Assembly (NCBI RefSeq): GCF_020010905.1
Contig: NZ_JAGJBY010000001.1
Location: 1,880,001-1,944,000, forward strand
DNA from: Streptomyces acidiscabies
GTDB taxonomy: Bacteria > Actinomycetota > Actinomycetes > Streptomycetales > Streptomycetaceae
Direction: 5' to 3'
DNA: 64,000 bases
Part shown: one piece after another, positions 17,323-27,247 of the stretch
How positions within the stretch are numbered: the stretch's first letter is position 1
Layout of the letters: the number at the start of each line of letters is the position of its first letter
Program-made: the position numbers and the translations under genes
Notes under the pieces: generated by a model
Seen by the model: only the letters and a program-made list of their open reading frames with translations
Told to the model about the DNA's origin: nothing
Databases searched by the model: none

Positions 17323-19140
17323 CTACTCGACCGTCACCGACTTCGCGAGGTTGCGCGGCTTGTCGATGTCACGGCCCAGCGCCTTCGCCGTGTAGTACGC
17401 GAGGAGTTGGAGCGGGATGCCCATCAGGATCGGGTCCAGCTCGTCCTCGTTCTTCGGGACGACGATCGTGCGGTCGGCCTTCTCCTGCTCGCGGTGCGCG
17501 ACGGCGATGATCCGGCCGCTGCGGGCCTTGATCTCCTCCAGCGCGGCGCGGTTCTTCTCCAGCAGGTCGTCGTCGGGGACGATGGCGACCGTCGGGAGGG
17601 CGGGCTCGATGAGCGCGAGGGGCCCGTGCTTCAACTCCGAGGCGGGGTAGGCCTCGGCGTGGATGTAGGAGACCTCCTTGAGCTTCAGGGATGCCTCACG
17701 GGCGACGGGGTAGCCCCGCACGCGCCCGATGAACAGCATCGAGCGTGCCTCCGCCAACTCGGCCGCCAGCTTCTCGTACTCGGCCTCGTTCGCCATGATC
17801 TCCGCGATCTGGCCCGGGAGTTTGCGCAGCCCCGCGATGATCCGCTTGCCGTCGCGCACCGAGAGGTCACGCGTACGGCCCAGGTGCAGCGCGAGCAGCG
17901 CGAACGCGACCGTCATGTTCGTGAAGCACTTCGTCGACACGACGCAGACCTCGGGACCGGCGTGGACGTACATCCCGCCGTCCGCCTCGCGGGCGATCGC
18001 CGAGCCGACGACGTTGACGACGCCGAGGACGCGCGCGCCCTTGCGCTTCAGCTCCTGGACGGCCGCGAGGACGTCGTACGTCTCACCGGACTGGGAGACG
18101 GCGATGTACAGGGTGTCGGGGTCGACGACGGCGTTGCGGTAGCGGAACTCGGAGGCCGGCTCGGCGTCGGCGGGGATGCGGGCCAGCTCCTCGATCATCT
18201 GGGCGCCGATCATGCCCGCGTGGTACGAGGTGCCGCAGCCGAGGATCTTCACGCGCCGGATCTGCCGGGCCTCGCGCGCGTCGAGGTTGAGGCCGCCGAG
18301 GTGGACGGTGGAGAAGCGGTCGTCGATCCGGCCGCGCAGGACGCGGTCCACGGCGTCCGCCTGCTCGTGGATCTCCTTGTGCATGTAGGTGTCGTGGCCA
18401 CCCATGTCGTAGGAGGCGGCCTCCCACTCGACCGTGGTCGGCTCCGAAGTAGTACGGGTCCCCTCCGTGGTGTACGTACGGAAGTCGTCCGCCTTCAGCG
18501 TGGCCATCTCGCCGTCGTCCAGCGTTACTACCTGACGGGTATGCGCGACCAGCGCGGCGATGTCCGAGGCGACGAACATCTCCTTCTCGCCGATGCCGAG
18601 GACGACCGGGGAGCCGTTGCGGGCGACGACGATGCGGTCGGGGAAGTCGGCGTGCATGACGGCGATGCCGTACGTGCCCTCGACGAGGCGCAGCGCGTCG
18701 CGGACCTTGTCCTCCAGCTTCTCGGCCTGCGAGCGGGCGATCAGGTGGGTGAGGACCTCGGTGTCGGTCTCGGAGAGGAACTCGATGCCGTCCGCCTCCA
18801 GCTTGCGCCGCAGGTCGGAGGCGTTGTCGATGATGCCGTTGTGGACGACGGCGACCTTCAGGTCGGCCGACAGGTGCGGGTGCGCGTTCACGTCGGAGGG
18901 GGCGCCGTGGGTGGCCCAGCGGGTGTGCGCGATGCCGGTCGTGCCCTTGAAGCGCGCCGGGACCTTCGCCTCCAGGTCACGGACGCGGCCCTTGGCCTTG
19001 ACGACCTTCAGACCGGCCGACTTCGGGGAGGACACGACGATGCCCGCCGAGTCGTACCCCCGGTACTCCAGCCGCTGGAGACCCTCAAGGAGGAGGGGGG
19101 CCACATCACGCTTGCCGATGTATCCGACAATTCCGCACAT
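17323..19140 (-). CDS. glmS: glutamine-fructose-6-phosphate aminotransferase (isomerising)
   Basis: 605-aa full-length GlmS. The N-terminal class II glutaminase begins MCGIVGY with Cys2 as the nucleophile. Two SIS sugar-isomerase domains follow (SQSGETYD near 350), and the protein ends in the invariant LAKSVTVE. It makes glucosamine-6-phosphate, the first step to UDP-GlcNAc and peptidoglycan. Streptomyces often carry two glmS genes, and this locus corresponds to the copy near adpA and des. A small gene lies 41 bases upstream on the same strand, probably in the same transcript. No glmS ribozyme was recognised upstream. Confidence 0.95.
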   Translation of the reverse strand: MCGIVGYIGKRDVAPLLLEGLQRLEYRGYDSAGIVVSSPKSAGLKVVKAKGRVRDLEAKVPARFKGTTGIAHTRWATHGAPSDVNAHPHLSADLKVAVVHNGIIDNASDLRRKLEADGIEFLSETDTEVLTHLIARSQAEKLEDKVRDALRLVEGTYGIAVMHADFPDRIVVARNGSPVVLGIGEKEMFVASDIAALVAHTRQVVTLDDGEMATLKADDFRTYTTEGTRTTSEPTTVEWEAASYDMGGHDTYMHKEIHEQADAVDRVLRGRIDDRFSTVHLGGLNLDAREARQIRRVKILGCGTSYHAGMIGAQMIEELARIPADAEPASEFRYRNAVVDPDTLYIAVSQSGETYDVLAAVQELKRKGARVLGVVNVVGSAIAREADGGMYVHAGPEVCVVSTKCFTNMTVAFALLALHLGRTRDLSVRDGKRIIAGLRKLPGQIAEIMANEAEYEKLAAELAEARSMLFIGRVRGYPVAREASLKLKEVSYIHAEAYPASELKHGPLALIEPALPTVAIVPDDDLLEKNRAALEEIKARSGRIIAVAHREQEKADRTIVVPKNEDELDPILMGIPLQLLAYYTAKALGRDIDKPRNLAKSVTVE

Positions 19141-19181
19141 ACGTAAAAGGTCCTCATGGTCCGAGTCACTCCTGAGAGTGA

Positions 19182-19475
19182 CTACCCGTAGACGATCCGC
19201 CGGAGCTGCCGGAGCGAGAGCTCCGGCGGGGCGACCGCCCTGTACTTCAGTTCCGCCTCGATCCGCTCGAAGATCTCCGCGTTCACCAGGCCCTGCGCCT
19301 GGAGCTCCCGGTGGCGGCGGCGGACGTAGTCCTCCGTCGTCTCGTCGAAGTAGGCGAGCACGTCCTGGATCACCCGCAGCGCCTCGCCCCGCTGGAGGGG
19401 CGTGGACCGCGTCAGATGATCAACGAGTTCGTCGTGCACCCGGTAGATCCTGAGGGACAAGGGCGTCTTTCGCAA
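19182..19475 (-). CDS. small conserved hypothetical protein upstream of glmS
   Basis: 97-aa soluble, mostly alpha-helical, charged protein (FDETTEDYVRRRHRELQ in the middle, ending LRQLRRIVYG). The frame starts with TTG at 19475; no strong ribosome site is visible, so the true start may be an internal TTG or GTG a few codons later. It is 41 bases upstream of glmS and likely co-transcribed. I do not recognise a family with known function. Confidence 0.6.
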   Translation of the reverse strand: MRKTPLSLRIYRVHDELVDHLTRSTPLQRGEALRVIQDVLAYFDETTEDYVRRRHRELQAQGLVNAEIFERIEAELKYRAVAPPELSLRQLRRIVYG

Positions 19476-19623
19476 GAAATCTGCCCGCTATCGGGCACGG
19501 CCCTGCGGGAAACCCGGGAGGGAAACTCTTGGGACGGTGTTGAAGGTCTCATGAGCCCTTGTTCGTAAATCGTCCATTCGGCGTCTTGTCAGGCGTCGTC
19601 CGGAACGACCAATTTCAGACCTC

Positions 19624-21204
19624 ATGGACACTCCTCGCATGGGCGTACCCGAGCAGCTCGCCGCCCGCATGACGATGGCGGAGCAGCACGAGTACCTGCG
19701 CGCCAAGTTCTCCCGCCGGTCGATGGTCAGAGGCGGCGCCGTGACCCTCGGCGCCGTCGCCGGCGGCGTCTTCGTGCCGGGCGCCGTCGCCCAGGCCGCG
19801 CCCCGCACCCACTCCCCGAAGCCGGCCGCCGAGAAGGTCGACGGCTCCCTCGTCGCCCCCTTCGGCCGCCACCTCGCCTACGGCAACGACCCCCGCACCG
19901 AGATCACCGTCTCCTGGCAGGTCCCGGTCGCCGTCAAGAAGCCGTACATCCGCATCGGCGCCCACCCCTGGGACCTCTCCCGCAAGATCGAGGCCGAGGT
20001 CCGCACGCTCTTCACGCCGGCCGGCGTCGGCGCGAGCGGCAACCACACCCAGTACTACCTGCACGCCAAGCTGACCCACCTGCGCCCCGGCAAGACGTAC
20101 TACTACGGCGTCGGCCACGCCGGCTTCGACCCGGCCGCGCCCCATCTCCTGGGCACGCTCGGCACGTTCACCACCGCGCCCGCGCACAAGGCGCCGTTCA
20201 CCTTCACCGCGTTCGGCGACGAGGGCGTCAGCTACCACGGCCTCGCCAACAACTCCCTTCTCCTGGGCCAGAATCCGGCCTTCCACCTGCACGCGGGCGA
20301 CATCGCGTACGCCGACCCGACCGGCGCCGGCAAGACCGGGGACACCGGCTTCGACTCGCGCGTGTGGGACCAGTTCCTCGCGCAGACCGAGTCGGTCGCC
20401 AAGTCCGTTCCGTGGATGCCGGCTTACGGCAACCACGACATGGAGGCCTGGTACTCGCCCAACGGTTACGGCGGCGAGGAGGCCCGCTGGAACCTCCCCG
20501 ACAACGGCCCCGACAAGAAGAACCTGCCGGGCGTCTACACCTTCACCTACGGCAACACGGCGATCATCTCCCTCGACGCCAACGACATTTCGTTCGAGAT
20601 CCCCGCCAACCTCGGTATCTCCGGGGGGACTCAGACCAAATGGCTGGAGACGCAGCTCAAGAAGTACCGCGCGTCGAAGGACATCGACTTCGTCGTCGTC
20701 TTCTTCCACCACTGCGCCTACTGCACCTCCACCGCGCACGCCTCCGAGGGCGGGGTCCGGCAGGAGTGGGTGCCGCTGTTCGAGAAGTACACGGTCGATT
20801 TGGTCATCAACGGCCACAACCACCAGTACGAGCGCACCGACGTCATCAAGAAGGGCGCGGTCACCAAGAAGCTCCCGATCGGCGGTACGGCGTACCCCGA
20901 GACCGACGGCGTCGTCTACGTCACGGCGGGCGCGGCGGGCCGCAGCCTGTACGCGTTCACCGCGCCGCTGTCGTACGAGGGCCACGAGAACGAGGTCGAC
21001 TCCGTCGCCTCCTTCATCAACACCAAGGACGGCAAGGTGAATGAGACGGTCACCTGGTCGCGTGTGCGCTACCTCGACTACTCGTTCCTGCGCGTCGACG
21101 TCACCCCGGCCGCCAAGGGGCGTACGGCGACGCTGACCGTGCGCGGGATCGCCGAGACCGGTGAGCAGGTCGACCACTTCACGGTGGCGCGGCGCGCGAA
21201 GTGA
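19624..21204 (+). CDS. Tat-exported metallophosphoesterase (purple acid phosphatase-like)
   Basis: 526-aa secreted phosphoesterase. A twin-arginine signal (SRRSMVRGG near residue 36, followed by a hydrophobic stretch and AQAA) directs export in folded form. A fibronectin-like N-terminal domain (about 75-190) is typical of purple acid phosphatases. Metal ligands are visible in order: FGDEG, LHAGDIAY, YGNHDMEAW, FFHHCAY and INGHNHQYE. It probably releases phosphate from organic esters outside the cell. I looked for PHO boxes upstream and did not find a convincing one. Confidence 0.88.
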   Translation: MDTPRMGVPEQLAARMTMAEQHEYLRAKFSRRSMVRGGAVTLGAVAGGVFVPGAVAQAAPRTHSPKPAAEKVDGSLVAPFGRHLAYGNDPRTEITVSWQVPVAVKKPYIRIGAHPWDLSRKIEAEVRTLFTPAGVGASGNHTQYYLHAKLTHLRPGKTYYYGVGHAGFDPAAPHLLGTLGTFTTAPAHKAPFTFTAFGDEGVSYHGLANNSLLLGQNPAFHLHAGDIAYADPTGAGKTGDTGFDSRVWDQFLAQTESVAKSVPWMPAYGNHDMEAWYSPNGYGGEEARWNLPDNGPDKKNLPGVYTFTYGNTAIISLDANDISFEIPANLGISGGTQTKWLETQLKKYRASKDIDFVVVFFHHCAYCTSTAHASEGGVRQEWVPLFEKYTVDLVINGHNHQYERTDVIKKGAVTKKLPIGGTAYPETDGVVYVTAGAAGRSLYAFTAPLSYEGHENEVDSVASFINTKDGKVNETVTWSRVRYLDYSFLRVDVTPAAKGRTATLTVRGIAETGEQVDHFTVARRAK

Positions 21205-21246
21205 ACCGTGCGCCCAGAAGGCAGGGCGTACAGGTGAGTTGATGTC

Positions 21247-21278
21247 GGGCTGTCCTCAAAGCTGGTCGAGGGCAGCCC
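21247..21278. terminator. hairpin between metallophosphoesterase and DUF4429 genes
   Basis: 11-bp inverted repeat GGGCTGTCCTC / GAGGGCAGCCC with one mismatch that can form a G-U pair, in the convergent gap. Confidence 0.6.
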
Positions 21279-21296
21279 ACTTCGCGTTCCGGGGCG

Positions 21297-22184
21297 TCAA
21301 AGGCGTTTGAGGACGGCCTGTTTGGCCATCGTGAACTCGTCGTCCGTCAGCACCCCGTCCCGGTGCAGCTCCCCGAGTTCGCGCAGCCGCCGCAGCAGCG
21401 CGTCGTGGTCATCTCCGCTCGCCGGTACGGGAGTTGCCTCGGCGGCCGGTACGGCGGTGACGGGCTCCGCCGCCGGATGCGGGAGCCGTGCCTGGACCGC
21501 CGCCGCGACCAGCGCCATCAGCGGGTCCTTCTTGAACCCCCACAGCTCCACCGAGTTGGGGTCGTACTTCGGCGGCGCCTTCGTGGCCGCGCCCCGGACC
21601 GTGAAGCGCAGATGCCCGTTCTCCAGCCCGGCGGCCGGCAGCCACTCCACGCCGAGGATGTCGCCGATCGCCAACTGTCGTGCCCCGGCAGCCGACTTGG
21701 CGTCCTCGGTCTTCCAGTTCCACTCCAGCCGTACGGTGTCCCCGTCGAAGCTCGCGCTGCCGTCCCCGGCGGACACCGAGAGCGGTACGGCGGGACCCGC
21801 CAGCAGGAACGCGTCCACCGGGGTGCCCGGTATCTGCTCCAGGAGCAGCGCGTTGCGGACCTCGTCGACCACGTACTCGGCGACGCCGTAGCGGTCGGAC
21901 TCGACGACGAGTTGATAGGGGTCGTGGGGTTCGGTGAGCCGCCCCGCGGTGGCCAGCAGCAGGGGGTCGGCGCCGTCGCGCAGGCGCAGTCTCAACCGGC
22001 CGTTCTTCTTGCCCTGTTCGAAGGAGACACCGGCCAACGCCTCCAGGGGGACGGTGAGTTCACCCAGTTCCTTGCGGAGCGGGCTGACGTTCTTGTCGTG
22101 TCCCGGCGTCAGCCTCAGCCGGTCGCCGTCGAAGACCCAGGTGCCGTCCTTCTGGATGATTTCCGCCATGCCATGATTGTCCAT
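21297..22184 (-). CDS. DUF4429 protein with C-terminal SHOCT domain, last gene of the des operon
   Basis: 295-aa soluble protein with two related halves of beta-rich sequence (DUF4429-like, about 10-110 and 125-225), then an Ala/Pro linker and a C-terminal short helical SHOCT domain (LGELHRDGVLTDDEF). Its ATG at 22184 overlaps the desD stop (TGATG), which points to translational coupling; a second ATG five codons on (22169) is possible. SHOCT domains sit at the ends of many unrelated proteins and may mediate oligomerisation. A role in siderophore metabolism is only suggested by position. Confidence 0.75.
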   Translation of the reverse strand: MDNHGMAEIIQKDGTWVFDGDRLRLTPGHDKNVSPLRKELGELTVPLEALAGVSFEQGKKNGRLRLRLRDGADPLLLATAGRLTEPHDPYQLVVESDRYGVAEYVVDEVRNALLLEQIPGTPVDAFLLAGPAVPLSVSAGDGSASFDGDTVRLEWNWKTEDAKSAAGARQLAIGDILGVEWLPAAGLENGHLRFTVRGAATKAPPKYDPNSVELWGFKKDPLMALVAAAVQARLPHPAAEPVTAVPAAEATPVPASGDDHDALLRRLRELGELHRDGVLTDDEFTMAKQAVLKRL

Positions 22185-23950
22185 CAGAAGGCGACGGGAT
22201 TCTTCAGGGTACCGATCAGCTGGAGGGCGCCCGCCGGGTCGGCCAGGTCGACCATCTGCTCGTTGTCGCGCAGCTGGAGCCGGTTGAGGCAGGAGCGCGC
22301 GAACTCGGGGGCGAACAGGTCGTACTGCCGGAATTTCTCGGCGAGTTCGGGGTGCTCCTCCTGGTAGGAGCGGGTCGTCTCCGCGACCGTCCGCCAGAAC
22401 TCGCCCTCGGTGAGGACGCCTTCGGCGGCGAGGTCGGAGGCGAGGAAGCGGAAGAAGCAGTCGTAGACGTCCGTGAAGAGCGACAGCAGCTTCTTGTCCT
22501 CGGGGACCTCGACGGCGATCCGCCGGACCTCGGGCGGCAGCACCGCGTCCGGGTCCATGACGGCGATCTCCTCGGCGATGTCCTTGTAGACCGCCCGCTG
22601 CACGACGCCGTCCTTCAGTACCAGGATCGTGTTCTCGCCGTGCGGCATGAACACCAGGTCGTAGGCGTAGAAGGAGTGCAGCAGCGGCGTGTAGTAGGCG
22701 TCCAGGTAGCGCCTCAGCCACGCGGCGGGTGCCAGGCCCGACCGCTCGATCAACTCGGCGGCCAGCGACCGGCCTTCGTGGTCCACATGGATCAACGAGG
22801 CCATCGTGGCGAGCTGTTCGCCCTCCTGGAGCGCGGAGACGGGGCTCTCCCGCCAGAGCGCGGCGAGCATCTTGCGGTACGGCGAGAAGCGGTCCGTCGC
22901 CGCCTCGTACTCCAGGTGGCGGTAGCCGACGGCGGCGCGCTCCCGGATGATCGACAGGCCGGACTCCTTCAACACCGGGTCGTTGTCGATCAGTTGGGCG
23001 AGCCAGTCGTTGATGGCCGGGGTCGCCTCCATGTATGCGGCCGACAGCCCGCGCATGAAGCCCATGTTGAGGACCGACAGCGCCGTCTTGACGTAGTGCT
23101 TCTCGGGGTGGGAGCTGTTGAAGAAGGTGCGGATCGACTGCTGGGCCAGGTACGCGTCGTCGCCCTCGCCGAGCGGTACGAGCGTCCCGCGCGCGACCTC
23201 CGCCGCGAACGTCACCGCGAGCTTGTTCCACCACTGCCACGGGTGGACCGGGATGAGGAGGAACTCGGCGGGGTCGTGGCCGAGTTCACGCAGGCGCGCC
23301 TCGAACCGGTCGACGGTCTCCCCGCCCAACTCCCGCCGTACGAACGACTCGTACTCGATGCCGGCGCCTGCCGTGAACGCGGCGCGCGAGCGGTGGGCGG
23401 CGAGCCAGACCAGGCGGACCGGGTTCGCGGTCTCCGGGGCGTACGCGAGGTAGTCGTGGACGCCGAAGCCGAGCCGGCCGTTGTTGGCGACGAAGCAGGG
23501 GTGGCCCTCGGTCATGCCGGTCTCGATCGCCTGGAAACCGGCGTCGATCAGTTCGGCGGAGGTGAGTTGAGGCTTCGTGAGCTTGTAGCAGGTGCCGGAG
23601 AGGGTGGAGGAGATCTCCTCCAGGTAGACCGGGAGGACCTTGTCGCTGAGGCCGAGGGTGTCCTTCAGCTCGATGAAGAAGTCCAGGGCGGCCAGGGGGA
23701 GTTGGGCGTCGTCGCGGGTGCGGGTGATCGAGTCCGCGTCGACCTGCCAGTGGTCGAGGGCGCGGCGGACGGCCGTGAAGCGGTAGACGGTCTGGCCGTC
23801 GTCGCTGCGGACCGTGTAACTCCCGTCCCGCTCCTCGGGGTTGAGGAGGCGCTCGTGCGCGAACTCGGCGAGGGCCTTGCGGATCAGCCGGCGGTTGGCC
23901 TTCTCCCAGTGGTCGGGGGAGAGGTGGGCCACGGAGTCGGCGAGGCTCAT
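22184..23950 (-). CDS. desD: desferrioxamine synthetase DesD (NIS synthetase)
   Basis: 588-aa IucA/IucC-type NRPS-independent siderophore synthetase. It uses ATP to join and cyclise N-succinyl/acyl-N-hydroxycadaverine units into desferrioxamines E and B. The family core is recognised in HPWQWWNK, the HPEKHYVKTALSV region and the EARHGENTI-type motif, here FMPHGENTI. It is the fourth biosynthetic gene of desABCD; its start overlaps the desC stop by four bases (ATGA). Confidence 0.95.
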   Translation of the reverse strand: MSLADSVAHLSPDHWEKANRRLIRKALAEFAHERLLNPEERDGSYTVRSDDGQTVYRFTAVRRALDHWQVDADSITRTRDDAQLPLAALDFFIELKDTLGLSDKVLPVYLEEISSTLSGTCYKLTKPQLTSAELIDAGFQAIETGMTEGHPCFVANNGRLGFGVHDYLAYAPETANPVRLVWLAAHRSRAAFTAGAGIEYESFVRRELGGETVDRFEARLRELGHDPAEFLLIPVHPWQWWNKLAVTFAAEVARGTLVPLGEGDDAYLAQQSIRTFFNSSHPEKHYVKTALSVLNMGFMRGLSAAYMEATPAINDWLAQLIDNDPVLKESGLSIIRERAAVGYRHLEYEAATDRFSPYRKMLAALWRESPVSALQEGEQLATMASLIHVDHEGRSLAAELIERSGLAPAAWLRRYLDAYYTPLLHSFYAYDLVFMPHGENTILVLKDGVVQRAVYKDIAEEIAVMDPDAVLPPEVRRIAVEVPEDKKLLSLFTDVYDCFFRFLASDLAAEGVLTEGEFWRTVAETTRSYQEEHPELAEKFRQYDLFAPEFARSCLNRLQLRDNEQMVDLADPAGALQLIGTLKNPVAF

Positions 23951-24483
23951 GCGGTCACCGCCGCCGGGCGCTTCGCGAGGAACTGTTCGCGGGTGCAGAA
24001 ACTCAGCAACGCTGTCTTCTCCGGCTTCTGGATCTCGCGCTCGGCGACGAATCCGACGGCTTCGTTCAGGGCGTGGACGGCGGTGTTGGACACGTCCGGC
24101 TCGACGACGACCCGTGCGACCGCCGGGTCCGCGAAGAGGTGGGCCATGACGGCGGTGATGACGGCCAGGGTGAAGCCGCTGCGGGGGGTGTCGGTCGCGG
24201 GGGTGAGGAAGTGCATGCCGACGTCGCCGGGCAACGGGTCGTACAGGCCCGGCAGTTCGCGGTGGACGGGGTCGTAGCGCTCCATCACGAAGGCGGGGAC
24301 GCCGTGTTCCAGGCCGAGGAACGCTTGCTGGTGTTCGTCGGCGGCGACCGCCATGTAGGCGCGCTCGATGTCTTCCAGTTTCGCGTCCAGCATCATCCAG
24401 TAGGCCGCCTTGGGGTGGGTCAGCCAGGAGTGCAGGAGCTCGGAGTCGGTGAGGGGGTCGACCGGGCGGAAGGTGAAGTTCAT
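23947..24483 (-). CDS. desC: desferrioxamine N-acyltransferase DesC (GNAT)
   Basis: 178-aa GNAT-fold acyltransferase that acylates N-hydroxycadaverine with succinyl- or acetyl-CoA. The sequence has the siderophore acyltransferase features [14 protein letters not shown] at the start and [10 protein letters not shown] in the middle. The ATG overlaps the stop of desB by four bases and the gene itself overlaps desD by four. Length is normal. Confidence 0.93.
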   Translation of the reverse strand: MNFTFRPVDPLTDSELLHSWLTHPKAAYWMMLDAKLEDIERAYMAVAADEHQQAFLGLEHGVPAFVMERYDPVHRELPGLYDPLPGDVGMHFLTPATDTPRSGFTLAVITAVMAHLFADPAVARVVVEPDVSNTAVHALNEAVGFVAEREIQKPEKTALLSFCTREQFLAKRPAAVTA

Positions 24484-25748
24484 ATCGCGAACTCCTGGAA
24501 CGCGATGGTCTTCTCCACCGGGTAGTACTCCCGGCCCAGCAGCTCCGCGATGATGCAGCTGTTGCGGTACGCCCCCATCCCCAGGTCGGGGGAGGTGACG
24601 CTGTGCGTGTGCACGCCAGCGTTCTGGAGGAAGACGCCCCGGCCCGTCGTGTCGATCGCGTAGTTGCGGGCGATGTCGAAGTTGCCGTGGGAGTCGTAGA
24701 GCAGCCGGTCGCGGACCGGCGCGAGGAACTCCGGCTCGGTGTAGGCGTACCCGGTCGCGAGGATCAGGCCCTCGGTCGTCAGCTCGAAGTCCTTGCCCTG
24801 CTCCTCCTGGCGGAAGCCCAGGGTGTAGCTGCCGCTGTCGTAAGTGGCGCTGTTCAGCGAGGAGTTGGTGAGCAGCCGGGTGGGGACGGGGCCGCCGAGG
24901 TTCTTCCGGTAGAGCAGGTCGAAGATCTGGTCGATCAGCTCGCCGTCGATGCCCTTGAACAGCCCCTTCTGCTGGGACGCGAGCCGGTAGCGGGTGGCCT
25001 CGGGCAGCGCGCGGAAGTAGTCGATGTACTCCGGGGAGGTCAACTCCAGCGTCAGCTTGGTGTATTCGAGGGGGAAGAAGCGCGGCGAGCGCGTCACCCA
25101 GTTCAGCCGGTAGCCGTGGACGTCGATCTCGCTCAGGAGGTCGTAGTAGATCTCGGCGGCGGACTGGCCCGAGCCGACCAGCGTGATCGACTCCTTCTTC
25201 ACCAGCTCCGAACGGCTCTGCACGTAACGGGAGTTGTGGAGGAAGTCGCCGCCGAGCCCCTGGACGGCCGGCGGGTGGTACGGCTGGGTGCCGGTGCCGA
25301 GGACCAGCCTGCGGGCGCGGTAGGTGTCACCGGTCGTGGTCCTCACGACGTACACCTCGTCGTCGTACGTGACCTCCTCGACCGTCGTCGAGAAGCGCAC
25401 GCTGGTCAGCTTGCCCGCGGCCCAGCGGCAGTAGTCGTCGTACTCCACCCGCAGCGGATAGAAGTTCTCGCGGATGTAGAACGGGTACAACCGGCCTTTC
25501 TCCTTCAGGTAGTTGAGGAAGGAGTAGGGCGAGGTGGGGTCGGCGAGGGTGACCAGGTCCGACAGGAACGGGGTCTGGAGGTGGGCGCCGTCGAGGAACA
25601 TGCCCGCGTGCCACGCGAAGTCGGGCTTCGACTCCAGGAAGACGCCGTCGAGTTCGGCGATCGGCTCGGTCAGGCAGGCGAGGCCGAGGTTGAAGGGGCC
25701 GAGGCCGATCCCCACGAAGTCGTACGTGGTGTCAGGAAGCGCGGTCAA
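24480..25748 (-). CDS. desB: cadaverine N-monooxygenase DesB
   Basis: 422-aa FAD- and NADPH-dependent N-hydroxylating monooxygenase of the IucD/PvdA family. The FAD loop [14 protein letters not shown] is at residues 13-26, the NADPH loop [13 protein letters not shown] near 192, and the C-terminal ATGYAY motif near 352. It converts cadaverine to N-hydroxycadaverine. The start lies 17 bases inside the end of desA. Confidence 0.95.
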   Translation of the reverse strand: MTALPDTTYDFVGIGLGPFNLGLACLTEPIAELDGVFLESKPDFAWHAGMFLDGAHLQTPFLSDLVTLADPTSPYSFLNYLKEKGRLYPFYIRENFYPLRVEYDDYCRWAAGKLTSVRFSTTVEEVTYDDEVYVVRTTTGDTYRARRLVLGTGTQPYHPPAVQGLGGDFLHNSRYVQSRSELVKKESITLVGSGQSAAEIYYDLLSEIDVHGYRLNWVTRSPRFFPLEYTKLTLELTSPEYIDYFRALPEATRYRLASQQKGLFKGIDGELIDQIFDLLYRKNLGGPVPTRLLTNSSLNSATYDSGSYTLGFRQEEQGKDFELTTEGLILATGYAYTEPEFLAPVRDRLLYDSHGNFDIARNYAIDTTGRGVFLQNAGVHTHSVTSPDLGMGAYRNSCIIAELLGREYYPVEKTIAFQEFAI

Positions 25749-27174
25749 GGGGCTCTCCCAGGTACTGCTCGGCGTGGCCGGCGATCAGGTCGAGGACGGC
25801 GGTGATGTCGTCCGCCGTGGTCTCGGGGTTGAGCAGGGTGAACTTCAGGTAGTGCCGGTTGCCGACCTTCGTGCCCGCGACGACCGCGGCACCGGACGCG
25901 AACAGGGCCTTGCGGGCGTACAGGTTGGCGCGGTCGATCTCCGAGGGGTCGGTGACCGCCGCCGGGATGTAGCGGAACACCAGCGTGGACAGCGAGGGCT
26001 CCACGACGACGTCGAAACGCGGGTCGGCGGCGAGGAGTTGCCAGCCCTCGACGGCCAAGTCGCAGACCTCGTCGAAGAGTTCGCCGATGCCGTCCGAACC
26101 CATCGTGCGCAACGTCATCCACAGCTTGAGCGCGTCGAAGCGGCGGGTCGTCTGGAGGGACTTGTCGACCTGGTTCGGGATGCGCTCCTGCACCATCCGG
26201 CGCGGGTTCAAGTACTCGGCGTGGTAGGTCGCGTGGCGCAGGGTCGCCGCGTCGCGGACCAGGACGGCCGACGAACTCACCGGCTGGAAGAAGGACTTGT
26301 GGTAGTCGACGGTGACGGAGTCCGCGCGCTCGATGCCGTCGATGCGGTGCCGGTACTTGCGGCTGGCGAGCAGGCCGCAGCCGTACGCCGCGTCCACGTG
26401 CAGCCAAGTCCCGTACTGGGCACAGAGTTCGGCGATCTCGGGGAGCGGGTCGATGGAGCCGAAGTCGGTGGTGCCGGCGGTGGCGACGACGGCCATCGGG
26501 GTCAGGCCGGCGGCTGCGCAGCGCTCCAACTCCCGTGCCAGGGCCACCGTCTGCATCCGCTTGTCGTGGTCGACGGGGATCGGGACGACCGAATCGGTGG
26601 GCAGGCCCAGGAGTTTGGCGGACTTCTTCACGCTGAAGTGGCTGACCTCGGAGGCGAAGACGCGCAGTTTCGCCAGGGAGTCGGTCTTGGCCTCCTCGCG
26701 GGCCAGCAGCAGCGCCTGGAGGTTGGACTGGGTGCCGCCGGAGGTGAAGACGCCGTCCGCCGACGGGCCGAGGCCGATGCGCTCGGTCGTCCAGTCGATC
26801 AGTTTCCGCTCGATCAGCGTGCCGCCCGCCGACTGGTCCCACGTGTCCAGCGAGGAGTTGACCGCGCTCAGGACCGCCTCGCCGAGCACCGCCGGTATGA
26901 CGACCGGGCAGTTGAGGTGGGCGAGGTAGCGGGGGTGGTGGAAGTAGACCGCGTCCCGGAGGTAGACCTCCTCCAGCTCGTCGAGGACCGCCGTCGTGTC
27001 GTACAGCGGCCTGTCGAGGTCGATCCGCTCGATGCGGGGGGCGAGGGCGTCGGCCGTGACGCCGGTGAACGGACGGTCGGTGGCGGCGAGTCTGGCGGCC
27101 ACCCGCGCCACTCCGTCGGTCACGGAGCGGCGGTACTGCTCCGCGGTCGTGTCGTTGAGCAGGTGCGAGCGCAT
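25732..27174 (-). CDS. desA: lysine decarboxylase DesA (PLP-dependent)
   Basis: 480-aa group II PLP-dependent decarboxylase that makes cadaverine from lysine, the first desferrioxamine step. The PLP lysine lies in [11 protein letters not shown] near residue 302, and the cofactor Asp/Ala region is HVDAAYGCG. The start at 27174 was chosen for its GGAGGA ribosome site; the frame runs open to 27240 through Pro-rich sequence unlike family members. It is 73 bases downstream of desE, with no iron box of its own. Confidence 0.94.
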   Translation of the reverse strand: MRSHLLNDTTAEQYRRSVTDGVARVAARLAATDRPFTGVTADALAPRIERIDLDRPLYDTTAVLDELEEVYLRDAVYFHHPRYLAHLNCPVVIPAVLGEAVLSAVNSSLDTWDQSAGGTLIERKLIDWTTERIGLGPSADGVFTSGGTQSNLQALLLAREEAKTDSLAKLRVFASEVSHFSVKKSAKLLGLPTDSVVPIPVDHDKRMQTVALARELERCAAAGLTPMAVVATAGTTDFGSIDPLPEIAELCAQYGTWLHVDAAYGCGLLASRKYRHRIDGIERADSVTVDYHKSFFQPVSSSAVLVRDAATLRHATYHAEYLNPRRMVQERIPNQVDKSLQTTRRFDALKLWMTLRTMGSDGIGELFDEVCDLAVEGWQLLAADPRFDVVVEPSLSTLVFRYIPAAVTDPSEIDRANLYARKALFASGAAVVAGTKVGNRHYLKFTLLNPETTADDITAVLDLIAGHAEQYLGEPLDRAS

Positions 27175-27247
27175 GCGGGGTCCTCCGGGGGAAGGGGACG
27201 GCGGCGGCGTGTGTGTGGGGGGAACGGGGTGATCGGTCACGCGGGGA

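Noticed and set aside
19500..19623. Possible PHO box upstream of the metallophosphoesterase
   Set aside because: No clear 11-bp direct repeats of the Streptomyces GTTCACC type could be aligned.
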